From Hygrocybe punicea (lineage: Eukaryota > Basidiomycota > Agaricomycetes > Agaricales > Hygrophoraceae), in contig OY744471.1 in NCBI GenBank assembly GCA_963556145.1, forward strand, positions 5,449,590-5,513,589: DNA of 64,000 nt, written 5' to 3'. A program made the translations under genes and the position numbers. The notes under the pieces were generated by a model. It worked only from the letters and a program-made list of their open reading frames with translations. It was not told the DNA's origin and ran no database searches. Below, in pieces: positions 23,575-33,615 of the stretch. Each line of letters starts with the position of its first letter. The stretch's first letter is position 1.

Positions 23575-23730
23575 TGGTGGAGAGGTCCCAAGGGACCTCT
23601 CAGGGTGCTCACACAGGAATCAATTCAAAATGGTCTGGATGTTGAAGGATGAGACTGTCTACTACATCAGGAAGCCTACTGAATAAGGTCAATTGTGATA
23701 ACTGGGCATGTGACAGCCCAGGCACATCTA
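23575..23730 (-). repeat. Dispersed hairpin repeat, copy 2 (inverted)
   Basis: The reverse complement reads GTAGATGTGCCTGGGCTGTC ... TTCCTGTGTGAGCAC ... GAGAGGTCCCTTGGGACCTC. It is collinear with the copy at 7165-7325. Confidence 0.7.
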
Positions 23731-23900
23731 CTCCAACAGTTGACCCACTCCTCCATGATAGCTGAGTAGGGTTGACCACGGGTCTCGGACGGGTTGGCTC
23801 AGCTAACACCGCACCCGCACCCGCCAAAACCACACCCCCAACGGGTTCAACCCGTACCCGTCTCCTCTAACCGCGGTGGTGCTGCGGTGGTATTACCACT

Positions 23901-23953
23901 ACCTCGCGCTGACCACACTGATGTCAATTGACACCAGTTGGGGTGCGCGAGGT
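23901..23953. repeat. Palindromic cassette in NA2
   Basis: 53 bp: ACCTCGCGCT ... TGTCAATTGACA ... GTGCGCGAGGT, followed by GGAGTGACC. Confidence 0.8.
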
Positions 23954-24288
23954 GGAGTGACCGCGAATACGACCAACCTGTGTCTCAAACACAGGTTGGT
24001 CGTGTTGTACGCATCCTGTCGCGTCGTCATCACGTCTTCGGGGCGTGTCGTTGTTAGCGAGAGCCAGGGCATTAACGAGAGGTGGGAGACGTTGCCGAGG
24101 GGTGCCAAGTTATTGACGCAAGAGTGGGAGACGTTGACGAGGGGGTCGGTGGGAGACCGAGAGGCCGAGATGTTGACGAAGGGGTGAGGGGGTAGGAGAT
24201 GTTGACGATGGGGTGCCAAGACGCGGTGAGGGCGTTGTTGTTGTTGTTGTTGTGTTGTTGTCGTAGTTTACAAAAGAAAATAATGGAA

Positions 24289-24341
24289 CTAAAAAGAATG
24301 GCATCAGCAATGATATAATGACAAAAGACACTGAGACGTAC
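24289..24341 (-). other. Predicted minus-strand intron (NA2, distal)
   Basis: 53 bp: GTACGTCTC ... TTGCTGATGCC (branch-like) ... CTTTTTAG. The exon upstream ends CTGTCAG. Confidence 0.6.
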
Positions 24342-24344
24342 CTG

Positions 24345-24379
24345 ACAGCCAGAGGGTGGGTGCACCACCTCTCTGGCTG
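24345..24379 (-). other. Donor-adjacent hairpin (NA2)
   Basis: Arms AGCCAGAG/CTCTGGCT enclose GGTGGGTGCACCACC (24355-24369); the core starts 14 nt from the donor at 24341. Confidence 0.7.
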
Positions 24380-24521
24380 GCTTCTTTCCTGCCTTCCCAT
24401 TGTGTTGTGGTGGTTGTTGTCATCAGGGTGTTAACGAGAGGGCTGGGATGTCAACGAGTGGGGCCAAGATGGCCTCTCGTGGTGCGGTGACGTGTCGTGC
24501 TCGAGTCAGTGTTGTTGTTAC

Positions 24522-24567
24522 CTGAAAAAAAGGATTAGAATAGTGTTAAATGATGAAAGAAACATAC
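24522..24567 (-). other. Predicted minus-strand intron (NA2, proximal)
   Basis: 46 bp: GTATGTTTC ... ATTCTAATCC (branch-like) ... TTTTTTTCAG, with exon ends CCTCAG and GTAACAAC. An almost ideal fungal intron. Confidence 0.7.
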
Positions 24568-25679
24568 CTGAGGGCGTATGGCCCTATCGTTGTTGCTAAC
24601 CCGTTGAAAACCGTGAAACCGCGGGTATGGGTCACAGTTTGGTCACGGGTGCTGTATTTGGCAACCGTACCCGTACCCGCGCAACCTGTTTTGGAAATAC
24701 CGTGGGTTGACCCGTACCCGTGGTCAACCTTATAGCTGAGACGGCTTGCCAAACAAATGTGGGTGACCCCCTCAAGGATGTAGAAGTAGCGCCAAGGAAA
24801 TCACTTGCTGGAGGCAAATCGCTTGCCATGGGTGAATCGCTGGCCAATAGAGAACCTGTAGGCAAGTTACTTCCGGGTGTGGCATGAAGAAAATCGCTGA
24901 CTATCGAATCATATCCAAGGTCAACCAGTGGGGATGGTGTGCGACTGAAATATGGAGAGCTGCATGAGCTGATGGCTGGTGAAGGATTGTCAAATAGGAT
25001 GGGTTGCCAAGATGGATGGTGGGACGACGTATTGGTGAAAATTAAGATGGAATGATTCTCAATATCAAGCCCACAGTTACGCCATGTTTTGTTCAAACTT
25101 GCTATCTTGGGATTATCAACCGACTCAACCATGAGGAGTTCCCAACTCTGGTTGAATGCTGGTGAAGGTAATACCAGTTCGGCGGACACATTAGAGAGTG
25201 CACCAAATGATATAAAACCATAAGAAGGGCATTGCAGGTCATGGTTGAATTTAGGGACCCTCGATGTTGCAACAATTATATCTGATGATAGTCCCAAAAT
25301 CGCATCAGCAAGACCAGCAGGAACTCCCCCTCTGTTTATTGTAGTGTGGTGGGTGATGGCCAATAGCATTCCCAACATTATGGACTTGTCCTCTCCCCGG
25401 TTAGTGATGAACATGCTTGAGACACAGAGGTTGAGGAATGTATGCCATTGAAGGTTTGAAGAATGGTATGGCAACAAGACAGCAGTACAGCTAATGGAGG
25501 TTGTTTGAAGAAGAAGAGCTGCACTGGGGTCATACATGGTTGACAGTGGCAGTTGTTGATTGACGTTGATTTGCACTCCAATGTCCGAGTCTCTGCCTGC
25601 AAGCATATCATCGGATGCTGAGCTGTTGGATGCATTCTGTTCCCACTACGCCGACCTCGAACATTGAGTAACACAAGCC

Positions 25680-27234
25680 ATGGCCAGTGCGACAGACCTG
25701 GTGCTCCTGGCTAGACTGGGCAATGACTTGGATGCGTATCAAGCCTTAGTGGCGGAGGTCAGTTTTCTACCAGCTACTACCTCTGTTCAGACATACTTTC
25801 CATTGCTTATGCATACAGAACTTGAATATATTTTGTGCCACTGAACTAGCAATTATTCACTTGAACTTGAGTTCTATGCAAACCGATGCTGGGATCCAAT
25901 ACCAGCAAGCACTAGATGAGTCTCACAATGGGTGACCTGCTGTCATTCAGCCAGTTTATACTGGACACCGAGGTTGACCCCAGTTTCAGATCAATCAGGA
26001 GTTCCTCCAATGGGCATATGCTCACTGGAGCACATCCGGCATCAGTTGTTATCTCAATGTTCATCGTGACACCATGCGGAATGCATTACTGGACTATGGC
26101 ATTGCTGAACCACAAACAGACCCATTTGCCAGATTGTCTGGGGTAGCAGATATTGGAGGTACAAACCCCATTGGTATTGCAGTCCTGGATGATCTGCTTG
26201 ACCCTGATCCTGCCATGGCCACCCAACTTCCAGTTGATATTCTATCTGACCCACTTGTAGTGTCCTTCACAGGACCATTGTTGACCATTCAAGATAATCA
26301 ATTAGATCATCTAATCATTCGACTTCATTCCCATTTTCATCGTGCAGAGATCAGCATGCTTGATGGAATGCTGCACTGTCTCGGTCACAGACTACCTCAT
26401 GAGTGCATCAGAGAATGTTTGATGCAAATTGATCCTGTCCAGTGAGTTTTCCAGAGGATACAAATATGGTGTCACGTATACTCTGTTCCTGGCCCCAATG
26501 CTTTGTGGCACCATGACGGTCAACGCGGTCAGTTCCATTTCCAGTTCTTCATACTTCTCGTGTTTAATGTGCAATTGTTTACAGGGCTCATTCAATGGGG
26601 CATCATAATATATGGTTTTATTGATGGTTATTCTCACCTTATCACGGGCCTTCATGCTAGTGACAACAATTTTGGGAGCACAGTTCTAGATCTGTTTTTG
26701 TGTGCTGCTCATGTGTATGGAGTCCCATCACGTCTTTGAGAGGATCATGGAGTAGAGAATCTTCTTGTGGCTGCATGGATGGAGGAAAATTGTGGTGTAT
26801 GACAAGGTTTCTATATTGGGGAAGGTGAATGGGCATTCATAGCCATGTTTTGTTCTCAACTATTTTATAGGAGTATACACAATGTTCGGATTGAACCACT
26901 TTGGGTAGATGTGACGGCTCAAGTGGGAGTGACATGGGCAGAAATATTTACACAACTTGAGTTGCGATTTGGTTTGGACATCAATAACATTCACCACATC
27001 TGGCTCCTCAACCATTTATTCCTACCAGTCATCAATCAGCAACTTCAGTTTTTTGCTAAATCCTGGAACCAACACTGCATTCAGATTTGCGATGGCCCCA
27101 ACCGATCACCCGCAGATTTATTTGGATTCGATATGATTGTTCATGGTGTTCGCGGTGCTCAACTGCCATCTGATATACTGAGTGAGGAGGAAATAGAGGT
27201 GTATGGAGTAGACTGGGAAGGGTTACACAATTAA
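25680..27234 (+). pseudogene. Integrase-core (DDE) domain protein, decayed
   Basis: Starts MASATDLVLLARLGNDLDAY, then an intron, a middle region (LLDYGIAEPQTDPFARLSGV, LDDLLDPDPAMATQLPVDIL), and a catalytic core: PGPNALWHHDGQ, WGIIIYGFIDGYSHLITGL, FGSTVLDLFL, EDHGVENLLVAAWMEE and HNVRIEPLWVDVTAQVG, ending YGVDWEGLHN. The candidate DDE residues are D at 26515-26517, D at 26743-26745 and E at 26893-26895. The family matches integrase-core proteins expanded in Agaricomycetes, as I recall. It is broken by TGA at 26443-26445, 26737-26739 and 26800-26802 and by a frameshift near 26060. Introns run at about 26531-26585 and 26822-26871. Confidence 0.82.
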
Positions 27235-27237
27235 ACA

Positions 27238-29560
27238 TATGCAGGGGTTTTTCAACCCTTGTGGGTTTGGACCCCAGGGACCCATGGGTATGGCTACAGG
27301 TCTCAAAATGATAACCCGCAATAAACCCCTACCCATAGCCTTACCCGCAGGTATGGTAACCTCATTTATGCACCATGTTACATGGTATACTAAGTGTGAA
27401 AGCCAAATCAAAACCCATTAACCATGGCTCCCACTGCACCCAAAACCACTGCTCAAAAAAAGTTAAAAGAAACCAAACCAAAAAATCCAGCCAAGAAAGC
27501 TTCAACAGCAACCAGGTCCCTGGCACCTTCCTATCGCTCAAGAGCATCAGCTCAAGCATCATCACGAGTTCCTACACCAGCATCATCACAGGCTCCTATG
27601 CCAGCAGGGTTCTTCCACAATCCTTTCAGGACGCCCACTATAATCACCGGAACCCAATCTTGTCACACTTCAGTCAGCGACGAGGATGACGATACACCCA
27701 GCCATATTGGTGGTGTTCTGGCATAAATGACATGATGATTGCCGAGCTCGCCAAGCTCATCGAGAAGTTCCCTGGGCCGGCAAACCAGACATGGTGCTTC
27801 CTGCACACCCTCAACCTTGTAGCACGAAGCATCCTTCATCAGTTTGATGTTCCAAACTCACAAGTTGGCCAAACCTTGGACGAAGCCAAACGAGAACTGT
27901 CTGAATTGGCACAAGACCTGGATATCGAGGAGGCATTGATGGAGCTGGACCAAACCAGTGACAAGGAGGCTGATGACGAGGAGGGGTTGATTGATGTGTG
28001 GACAGATATGTTGGGGGTGGAACGGATGCAACTGGATGCCAGTGTATGACCTGTAAAGTTCATACTTGTCAAGGTATGTAATTATGCCAGTGAAAAGAAG
28101 CCTTTCCCTCTGACCGGATGCGCAGCTCCGAAAACTGGCCTTTGCAATGAAGAACTCCACGACAATTATCCTACCTGAATGGTTCAAGACCCTTGAAAGA
28201 TTAGAGCTGAACATTAGGTTAATGCCAAGAGATATCAGGATGCATTGGAATTCGACGTATGACATGTTACGATTTGCAGTTGAGCATCGAGCTGCCATCG
28301 ATGTGATCAGTGGCGCTCACCAACTGGACCTCCGCAAATATGAGATGAGCAAATTGGAGTGGCATCTTGAAGGTCAACTTTGTGAGGTCTTGAAGGTCGG
28401 TGAGAAAGGTGACCTGTTATCGGTTAAGGCCCACATGTGGCATCACACTCAGGTCTTTAAGGACGCAATGCTCTTCTTTTCCTGTTCTACTCCCAATCTC
28501 GCTATGGTCATCCCAGCTATGGACCATATTGATCGTGAACTGGCTACTAGTGCACTTGACCCAAAACTTGAACTTGCCATTCGTGCTTCCCTATCTGTAG
28601 CCAAGTCGTCACTCAATCAGTACTACAACAAGACGGACGATTCTGAGGTCTATTGGATTGCAATGAGTGTGTTTCATTTCAATTTGATTTTAAATAAGTT
28701 ACCTGTCTTTCACCTTGCAGTCTTACACCCTCGCCACAAACTACAGTATTTCAAGGATGCAGGTTGGGGGGATGGGTGGGTCAGGGCAGCAAAGGACATC
28801 ATTCAGGGTGGATTTGGCTGATTATATGCCGGCCGAATCACTGAGGAGGAGCCACTCACATCTTTGAGTGGGCTAAACCTGGTAGGATTAGCACGTACTT
28901 TATGCAGAGGCACTGACCACCTTCATTGCTAGCCATATGACGGGAACATTTTTGACAACCTTCCCTCACTCAATGCACCCACTACCACCGATTTTCGCAC
29001 CAAACTTGTCCATTATCTTAACACCGATGTCGAATGCATTGGTAATGTCTTGATGTGGTGGGCCGAGAGATGCGCCATGTTTCCATGTCTCTCTCGAATG
29101 GCCCTTGATTATCTTTTCATTCCTGGTAGGTAATTTCACTCACTATACCTTACATTTCATAACTCAGATTTTTACAGCAACATCAGTTGATGTCAAACAA
29201 GTATTTAGTAAAGGGCGACTTCTTCTCTTGCATGTTTGAAGCCACTTATCTGTTCAGTCTACATGAGCACTCATGTGCATTGGAGATTGGAGTTGAATGG
29301 GCTACATAAGGGATGGCGACGTGATGGCTGTGACGGTGCAGATTGATCAGGGTGAGGATGAACTCGAAGGGGACCTCCCTGATAACTGGGATGCAATGGC
29401 CTAGTAAATAGTTGAGCCTTCATCCCTTTACCATGTACCAGACCCATGACCCGCTGACCCTCATGTACCTGCATTACCCACGCCAAATAAATTTAGACCC
29501 ATGGATTTACTGGACCCGTGGAGTGGGTATGGGTAAATCTCCAATCGGGTACGGTGTCAT
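27238..29560 (+). mobile_element. Internally deleted hAT element
   Basis: Begins with GCAGGGGTTTTTCAACCC and subterminal ACCCATGGGTATGG and ACCCGCA repeats. Mirror-type repeats (ACCCATGACCCGC, GGGTATGGGTAAA, CGGGTACGG) occur at 29440-29555. The transposase lies between. Exact termini and target duplication could not be fixed. Confidence 0.6.
27424..29402 (+). pseudogene. hAT transposase, internally deleted and decayed
   Basis: A Lys/Pro/Ala/Ser-rich N-terminus (MAPTAPKTTAQKKLKETKPK) ends at a TAA by 27726 and is followed at once, in another frame, by NDMMIAELAKLIEKFPGPAN and QTWCFLHTLNLVARSILHQF. That block normally lies several hundred residues into a hAT protein, so the zinc finger and first catalytic part appear deleted. 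After a TGA (28047-28049) and an intron (about 28075-28125) come LRKLAFAMKNSTTIILPEWF, RWNSTYDML-like HWNSTYDMLRFAVEHRAAID, and PAMDHIDRELATSALDPKLE. The C-terminal dimerisation part follows further on: WWAERCAMFPCLSRMALDYL, an intron, then ATSVDVKQVFSKGRLLL. The acidic tail ends at 29402. Confidence 0.8.
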
Positions 29561-29654
29561 GATCCAAAAAGGATTCAGATCAAAACATAGCAATATGCTG
29601 TCACTAGTCACCATCCCTACAGCACACATCACATCACAAGGACCATTCATACTA

Positions 29655-29826
29655 GAACACCCCCATCTGCATATGGAGTAGAAAGGAATACCCTTATCTG
29701 CACATAGGACATACATGAAACCCTTATCTATACAAGGGACATGCAAGGGAACCCTTATCTACAGAAGGGACATGCAAGAAAACCCTTATCTATGCAGAGG
29801 AAATGAAGGAATACCCTTATCTTAAC
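29655..29826. repeat. 30-31-bp tandem repeat (CCCTTATCTAnnnAnGGGACATGCAAGG)
   Basis: CCCTTATCT recurs at 29691, 29721, 29752, 29783 and 29813, with a diverged first copy near 29660. Confidence 0.85.
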
Positions 29827-30119
29827 TGATAAGGCCCCCAAACATCTTATCAGAGGCCAAAGAAGCACAAGAAGCACAGCCACACCCTTATCTCCAACCA
29901 TACAGATAACACATGCCACCCATCATTCCCTGATCAAGAAGCACAGTACCCCTATTATATTTCACATCAATTGATCAAACAGAGCTCAGCCCTGGTCTTA
30001 TCTTGTTCTTAACTGATAAGGATACACACATGGCATGGCATCAATTGATCAAGAAGCATAGCCTCAGGAAGATGATTCTAGAAGCATAACCTGGCACAGC
30101 CCTTGCCTTTGATTCACAC

Positions 30120-30256
30120 ACCCAAGATTAGATCAGCAAAATGACTCACTCCCATCAAATGTGACTCATTGATCTATCTATGACATATTCATGACCCTTA
30201 TGACATATTCATGACCCCCATGACCCATTATGACAACCCATGACTCATTATGACTA
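30120..30256. promoter_or_regulatory. Cluster of TGACTCA (bZIP/AP-1-like) motifs, left half
   Basis: At least four TGACTCA/ATGACTCAT motifs plus related ATGACAT and ATGACCC words. The cluster continues on the other side of the tandem array at 36305. The motif equals the Gcn4/AP-1 consensus; function is inferred only. Confidence 0.45.
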
Positions 30257-31618
30257 CTAGGGTTAGGACCCGTCCAGGGAGGCAATAATCCCGTCCAGGA
30301 CGGGATCTAAAGTCCTAGAAAGAAAGGACTGTAGGAATGTTTTTGGACATGTTATGTGGAATATATCATGATTTATGGAGGGGGCTGAGACCTCGCTTCG
30401 CTCGGCCCTGCCCCCTCAACTATTAGGTGTCAATAATTAATAGTAATAGGTAGTAAAGGAAGAATTGTGAATTTTTATTTAGTGTTGGGTGAACATATAA
30501 TAATCAAGATAGGTACAGAGAATATTTTAGGGTTTTGTATGTGGAATATGTCCTAAAGGAGGCTTAGGTTTGTTAGGCAAAATATAATCTACAGTAAATT
30601 CTGTGTAATGTGAATTCTTGCCAAAAATTATATTTATGTGCAATATATGATGTTGAGGCCTGAGACCTTGGCCCCAGTGTATGTTACATACAATGTAACT
30701 GTTGCTGAGACCAACTACATTTTGTGCGATGTGGTCACAGCCTGATCTCAGTCTCACTACTCACAACTATGAGTAAGTCTTCTTGGTAAATCTCTGTCAT
30801 TGTGTTTGCACTGTTGCTTTGTTAGCTCACTGTTTCCAGGTAATATAAATTTATTGCACTCCCCTTGCATTCTAACTCACCCCTGTTTTTCTGATCTTTC
30901 TGCGAATGCTAATATCTCACTGTCTTACCTAACAAATACACTTTCTTCTACAGGTTGTGCCACTGGTCCCCAGGCATGGTTGCATTATCCTAATACTCAT
31001 TGTGCAAGCTCACCAAGACAGGATTAGCAATTAATTCCACTGGTAGGTGTATATATCAGTAGTAAATGCTGAGTGTGAGCAAAGAAGAAAAGATTTTTTG
31101 AATTCCTATAATTTCGTGTATGTCTGGAATGTATTATGTTTACTGCTGAGACCTGACCATGCTTGATGTTACAGGTAAATATCAGATAGCCTCCCACCTG
31201 TACAGTGGAGAATAGTCTGGTTGGGTACTGAAGACAGGATTCACAGTAGTGAAGTCTTGACACTGCATTGGTTCAGCCATTGTTAAGTAGTTATTAATTA
31301 TTTAATTATTTAATAAGTTGAATTAAATTAAATCAAATTAAATGTCAATATCATACAGAATGAGCTACTACAGAGGGTACAGGCACAGTGTGGTGAGAGA
31401 GATAACAGGAGAGTGATGGGGGGGGTAGATGGGTGCCAAAGGAAGGGGCTGGAGGGGGGAAAAGGAGGGAGGTGGAGGGGGAGGGGCCAGAACAGGCCAG
31501 GAAGGGAGGGGAAGCAGGGGGGAGGGTGGAGGATGGGTGGAGGGAGTGCAGGAGGAATGAAGGGATGTGGGGAAGAGCTGGATGGAGGGTTGGGAGGGGA
31601 GGGAGAGGGGGCTGAAGC

Positions 31619-31678
31619 CTGAGTGATCACTACCAAATCAATTCACCTCCAAAACACCCAATTGAACTGAACACTCAC
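31619..31678 (-). other. Predicted minus-strand intron (unit 1)
   Basis: 60 bp: GTGAGTGTTC ... GTGATCACTCAG. Homologous introns lie at 33521-33579 and 35553-35607. Confidence 0.5.
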
Positions 31679-31684
31679 CTGCTG

Positions 31685-31717
31685 CAGCAGGGGGTGGGTG
31701 CACCACATCCCCTGCTG
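31685..31717 (-). other. Donor-adjacent hairpin (unit 1)
   Basis: Arms CAGCAGGGG/CCCCTGCTG around GGTGGGTGCACCACAT; the core is 15 nt from the donor at 31678. Confidence 0.65.
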
Positions 31718-33520
31718 CCCTCAGAACTCCTCTATGGCGCTCAAAAGCAGCCGGAATGCACCCCTCTTGCTGGGGGCACTGGTAGCACTGTTGCTGGACC
31801 TTGGTGACACTGGGGGGGCCAAAAAGTCGCCTGAAGGGGGGTAGGCAACAATAGAGGGGGATGGGAAAGTTGTGGGGCTGCAGGGTGAGCAGGGAGCTGG
31901 CAGGAGAGTCAGGATGGCAGGGGTGGGATGTTGAGCAGCAGAAGGTTTTGGGTTCGTCTGAGTGCGAACACTTTGGCTGTGGATTTGAAACTCCGTCCGA
32001 ATTTCAGCCACAACTCCGGCACAACCTCAACTTGCGCACATTCCATAGCCTCAGCAACCCCATTGTAGGACTACCTTTGGTGGGGTAAAATGTAGCATAC
32101 ATAGTGTAGAATCAGGGCGCAAATCATCGAAAATTCACATTCCCTATTTCAGCCACAGCACCCCAAACAGTGCCCACAGTGCCACCAATCCCACCCCTGC
32201 CAACTCAAATCCATCCAGATCCCCCCACAAAATTCACAGGGCCCTCTCACAGTCCATGCCATCCCCCACACCCAACTCTGCTGCCATCCGACCAATGTGT
32301 CACCCTCCCCATCCCCACTCTGCCTGGGAACCTGCTCAACTCCGCAAAATTTATGTAAGCCACTTCCTAATCCGTCAGGTCACGTGTCCAAGCTCTGATT
32401 AACTACAGACTAGGGTTAGGACCCGTCCAGGGAGGCGATAATCCCGTCACGGGATCTAAAGTCCTAGAAAGAAAGGACTGTAGGGATGTTTTTGGACATG
32501 TTCCATGGAATATATCATGAATCATGGAGGGGGCTGAGACCTCGCTTCGCTCGGCCCCACCCCCTCAACTATTAGGTGTCAATAATTAATAGTTTGATTG
32601 GCCGCACCTGAAATATTTTGTATTAAAAGTCTTAGGTGTACAAATCATGACAGTGGTAGATAGTAAAGGAAGGATCAAGAATGTTTGTATTGAGTGTCAA
32701 AACATTGTAGTCACCTTTTGCTGTTTCAAATGAGTTGTGTTGTCCCCATTACAATGCTTTTTGTGCCACTGATGTTGGTTTGCTACGCTCACCAACACCT
32801 GCAGCACCCCGTCTTAATTTACCTTATCTACAATGCTTTCTGTGCCAGTGATGTTTGTGAATGTACTTGTCATCACAATGTTTTTTGTGCCACTGATATT
32901 CGTTTGCTGCACTCACAAACATCTGTAGCATCCCATCTCCAGTTACTCACCTTGTCCCTATCACAATGCTTTTTGTGCCACTGATGTTTGTGAGCGCAGC
33001 GAACAAACATCTGTAGCACCCCATCTTAATTTACTCTCACCTTGTCCATGTTTGTTTGCTGCACTGACAACACCTGCAGCACCCCATGTACCTTTCTTTA
33101 TACAAATGTCATTATGTTATAGTTATTATTGATAGGCTACTTGGGTTTTCATACCAATATGCTGCAGTTCATTTATTGCTAAGTAGTTATCAATTTATTG
33201 TTATTATTTATTTATTTATTTATTTATTGAATTATTATGATAAAATGTCAAATATTATACAAACTCCTACAATACAGCACTGCAGAGCTCAGAGAGGTCA
33301 GGGACATGGCAGGAGAGTGAATTGGAGATGAATGGGGGCTACAGGAAGGGGCTGGAGAGGGGAAAAAGGAGGGAGGTGGAGGGGGTGGCCAGAAGAGGCC
33401 AGGAAGGGATGGGGAGCAGAGGGGAGGGTGGGGAATGACTTGAGGGAGTGCAGGAGGGATGAAGGGAGGCGGAGATGGGCTGGATGGGGGATAGGGAGAG
33501 CAGGGAGTGGGAGGTGAGGC

Positions 33521-33579
33521 CTGGCTGATCACTCCAGGTCAATTCACATCCAGGACAGTTAATAGCAATGAAAACTCAC
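33521..33579 (-). other. Predicted minus-strand intron (unit 2)
   Basis: 59 bp: GTGAGTTTTCATTGC ... GTGATCAGCCAG. Confidence 0.55.
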
Positions 33580-33582
33580 CTG

Positions 33583-33615
33583 CAGCAGCAAGGGGTGGGT
33601 GCACCACATCCCCTG
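33583..33615 (-). other. Donor-adjacent hairpin (unit 2)
   Basis: Core GGTGGGTGCACCAC at 33594-33607, arms GCAAGGGG/CCCCTGCC (imperfect); 15 nt from the donor at 33579. Confidence 0.6.

Larger units (their letters stand above)
23767..24732. mobile_element. Non-autonomous hAT-like element NA2 (966 bp)
   Basis: Termini TAGGGTTGACCACGGGT and ACCCGTGGTCAACCTTA differ at one position. The 8-bp target duplication TAGCTGAG is exact (23759-23766 and 24733-24740). Subterminal ACCCGTACCCG repeats, a GTT microsatellite (24232-24262), one palindromic cassette (23901-23953) and two predicted minus-strand introns are present. There is no transposase. The termini resemble the hAT right end at 6237, so a related hAT may mobilise it. 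Confidence 0.9.
23200..25606 (-). pseudogene. Uncharacterised gene interrupted by NA2
   Basis: From Met at 25606 the minus strand has about 290 protein-like codons (IMLGMLLAITHHTTINRGGV, LADAILGLSSDIIVATSRVP, FISFGALSNVSAELVLPSPA). At FVWQAVSA the frame runs into element NA2 at 24732. Beyond NA2 and a second insertion (23575-23730), a further frame (23475-23200) reads EVLVALGIQDRLDSSTLKAV, FDGVELTPTHVLKEFKWSTE and WFGWADGMARSFEW and may be its C-terminus, though continuity is inferred. I do not recognise the family. The start lies only 73 bp from the divergent integrase gene. Confidence 0.6.
30257..32409. mobile_element. Tandem repeat unit 1 (2153 bp)
   Basis: Starts CTAGGGTTAGGACCCGTCC and ends shortly after CGTCAGGTCACGTGTCC. 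It contains the GC hairpin block GGGGGCTGAGACCTCGCTTC (about 30382), G-rich low-complexity DNA (31410-31620), a minus-strand intron/hairpin unit (31619-31717) and a conserved 3' part (GCCGGAATGC..., about 31750-32100). No transposase frame. Class uncertain. Confidence 0.75.

Noticed and set aside
29690..29826. CRISPR-like regularly spaced repeats
   Set aside because: Repeats are contiguous 30-31-bp tandem units without unique spacers and the genome is eukaryotic.
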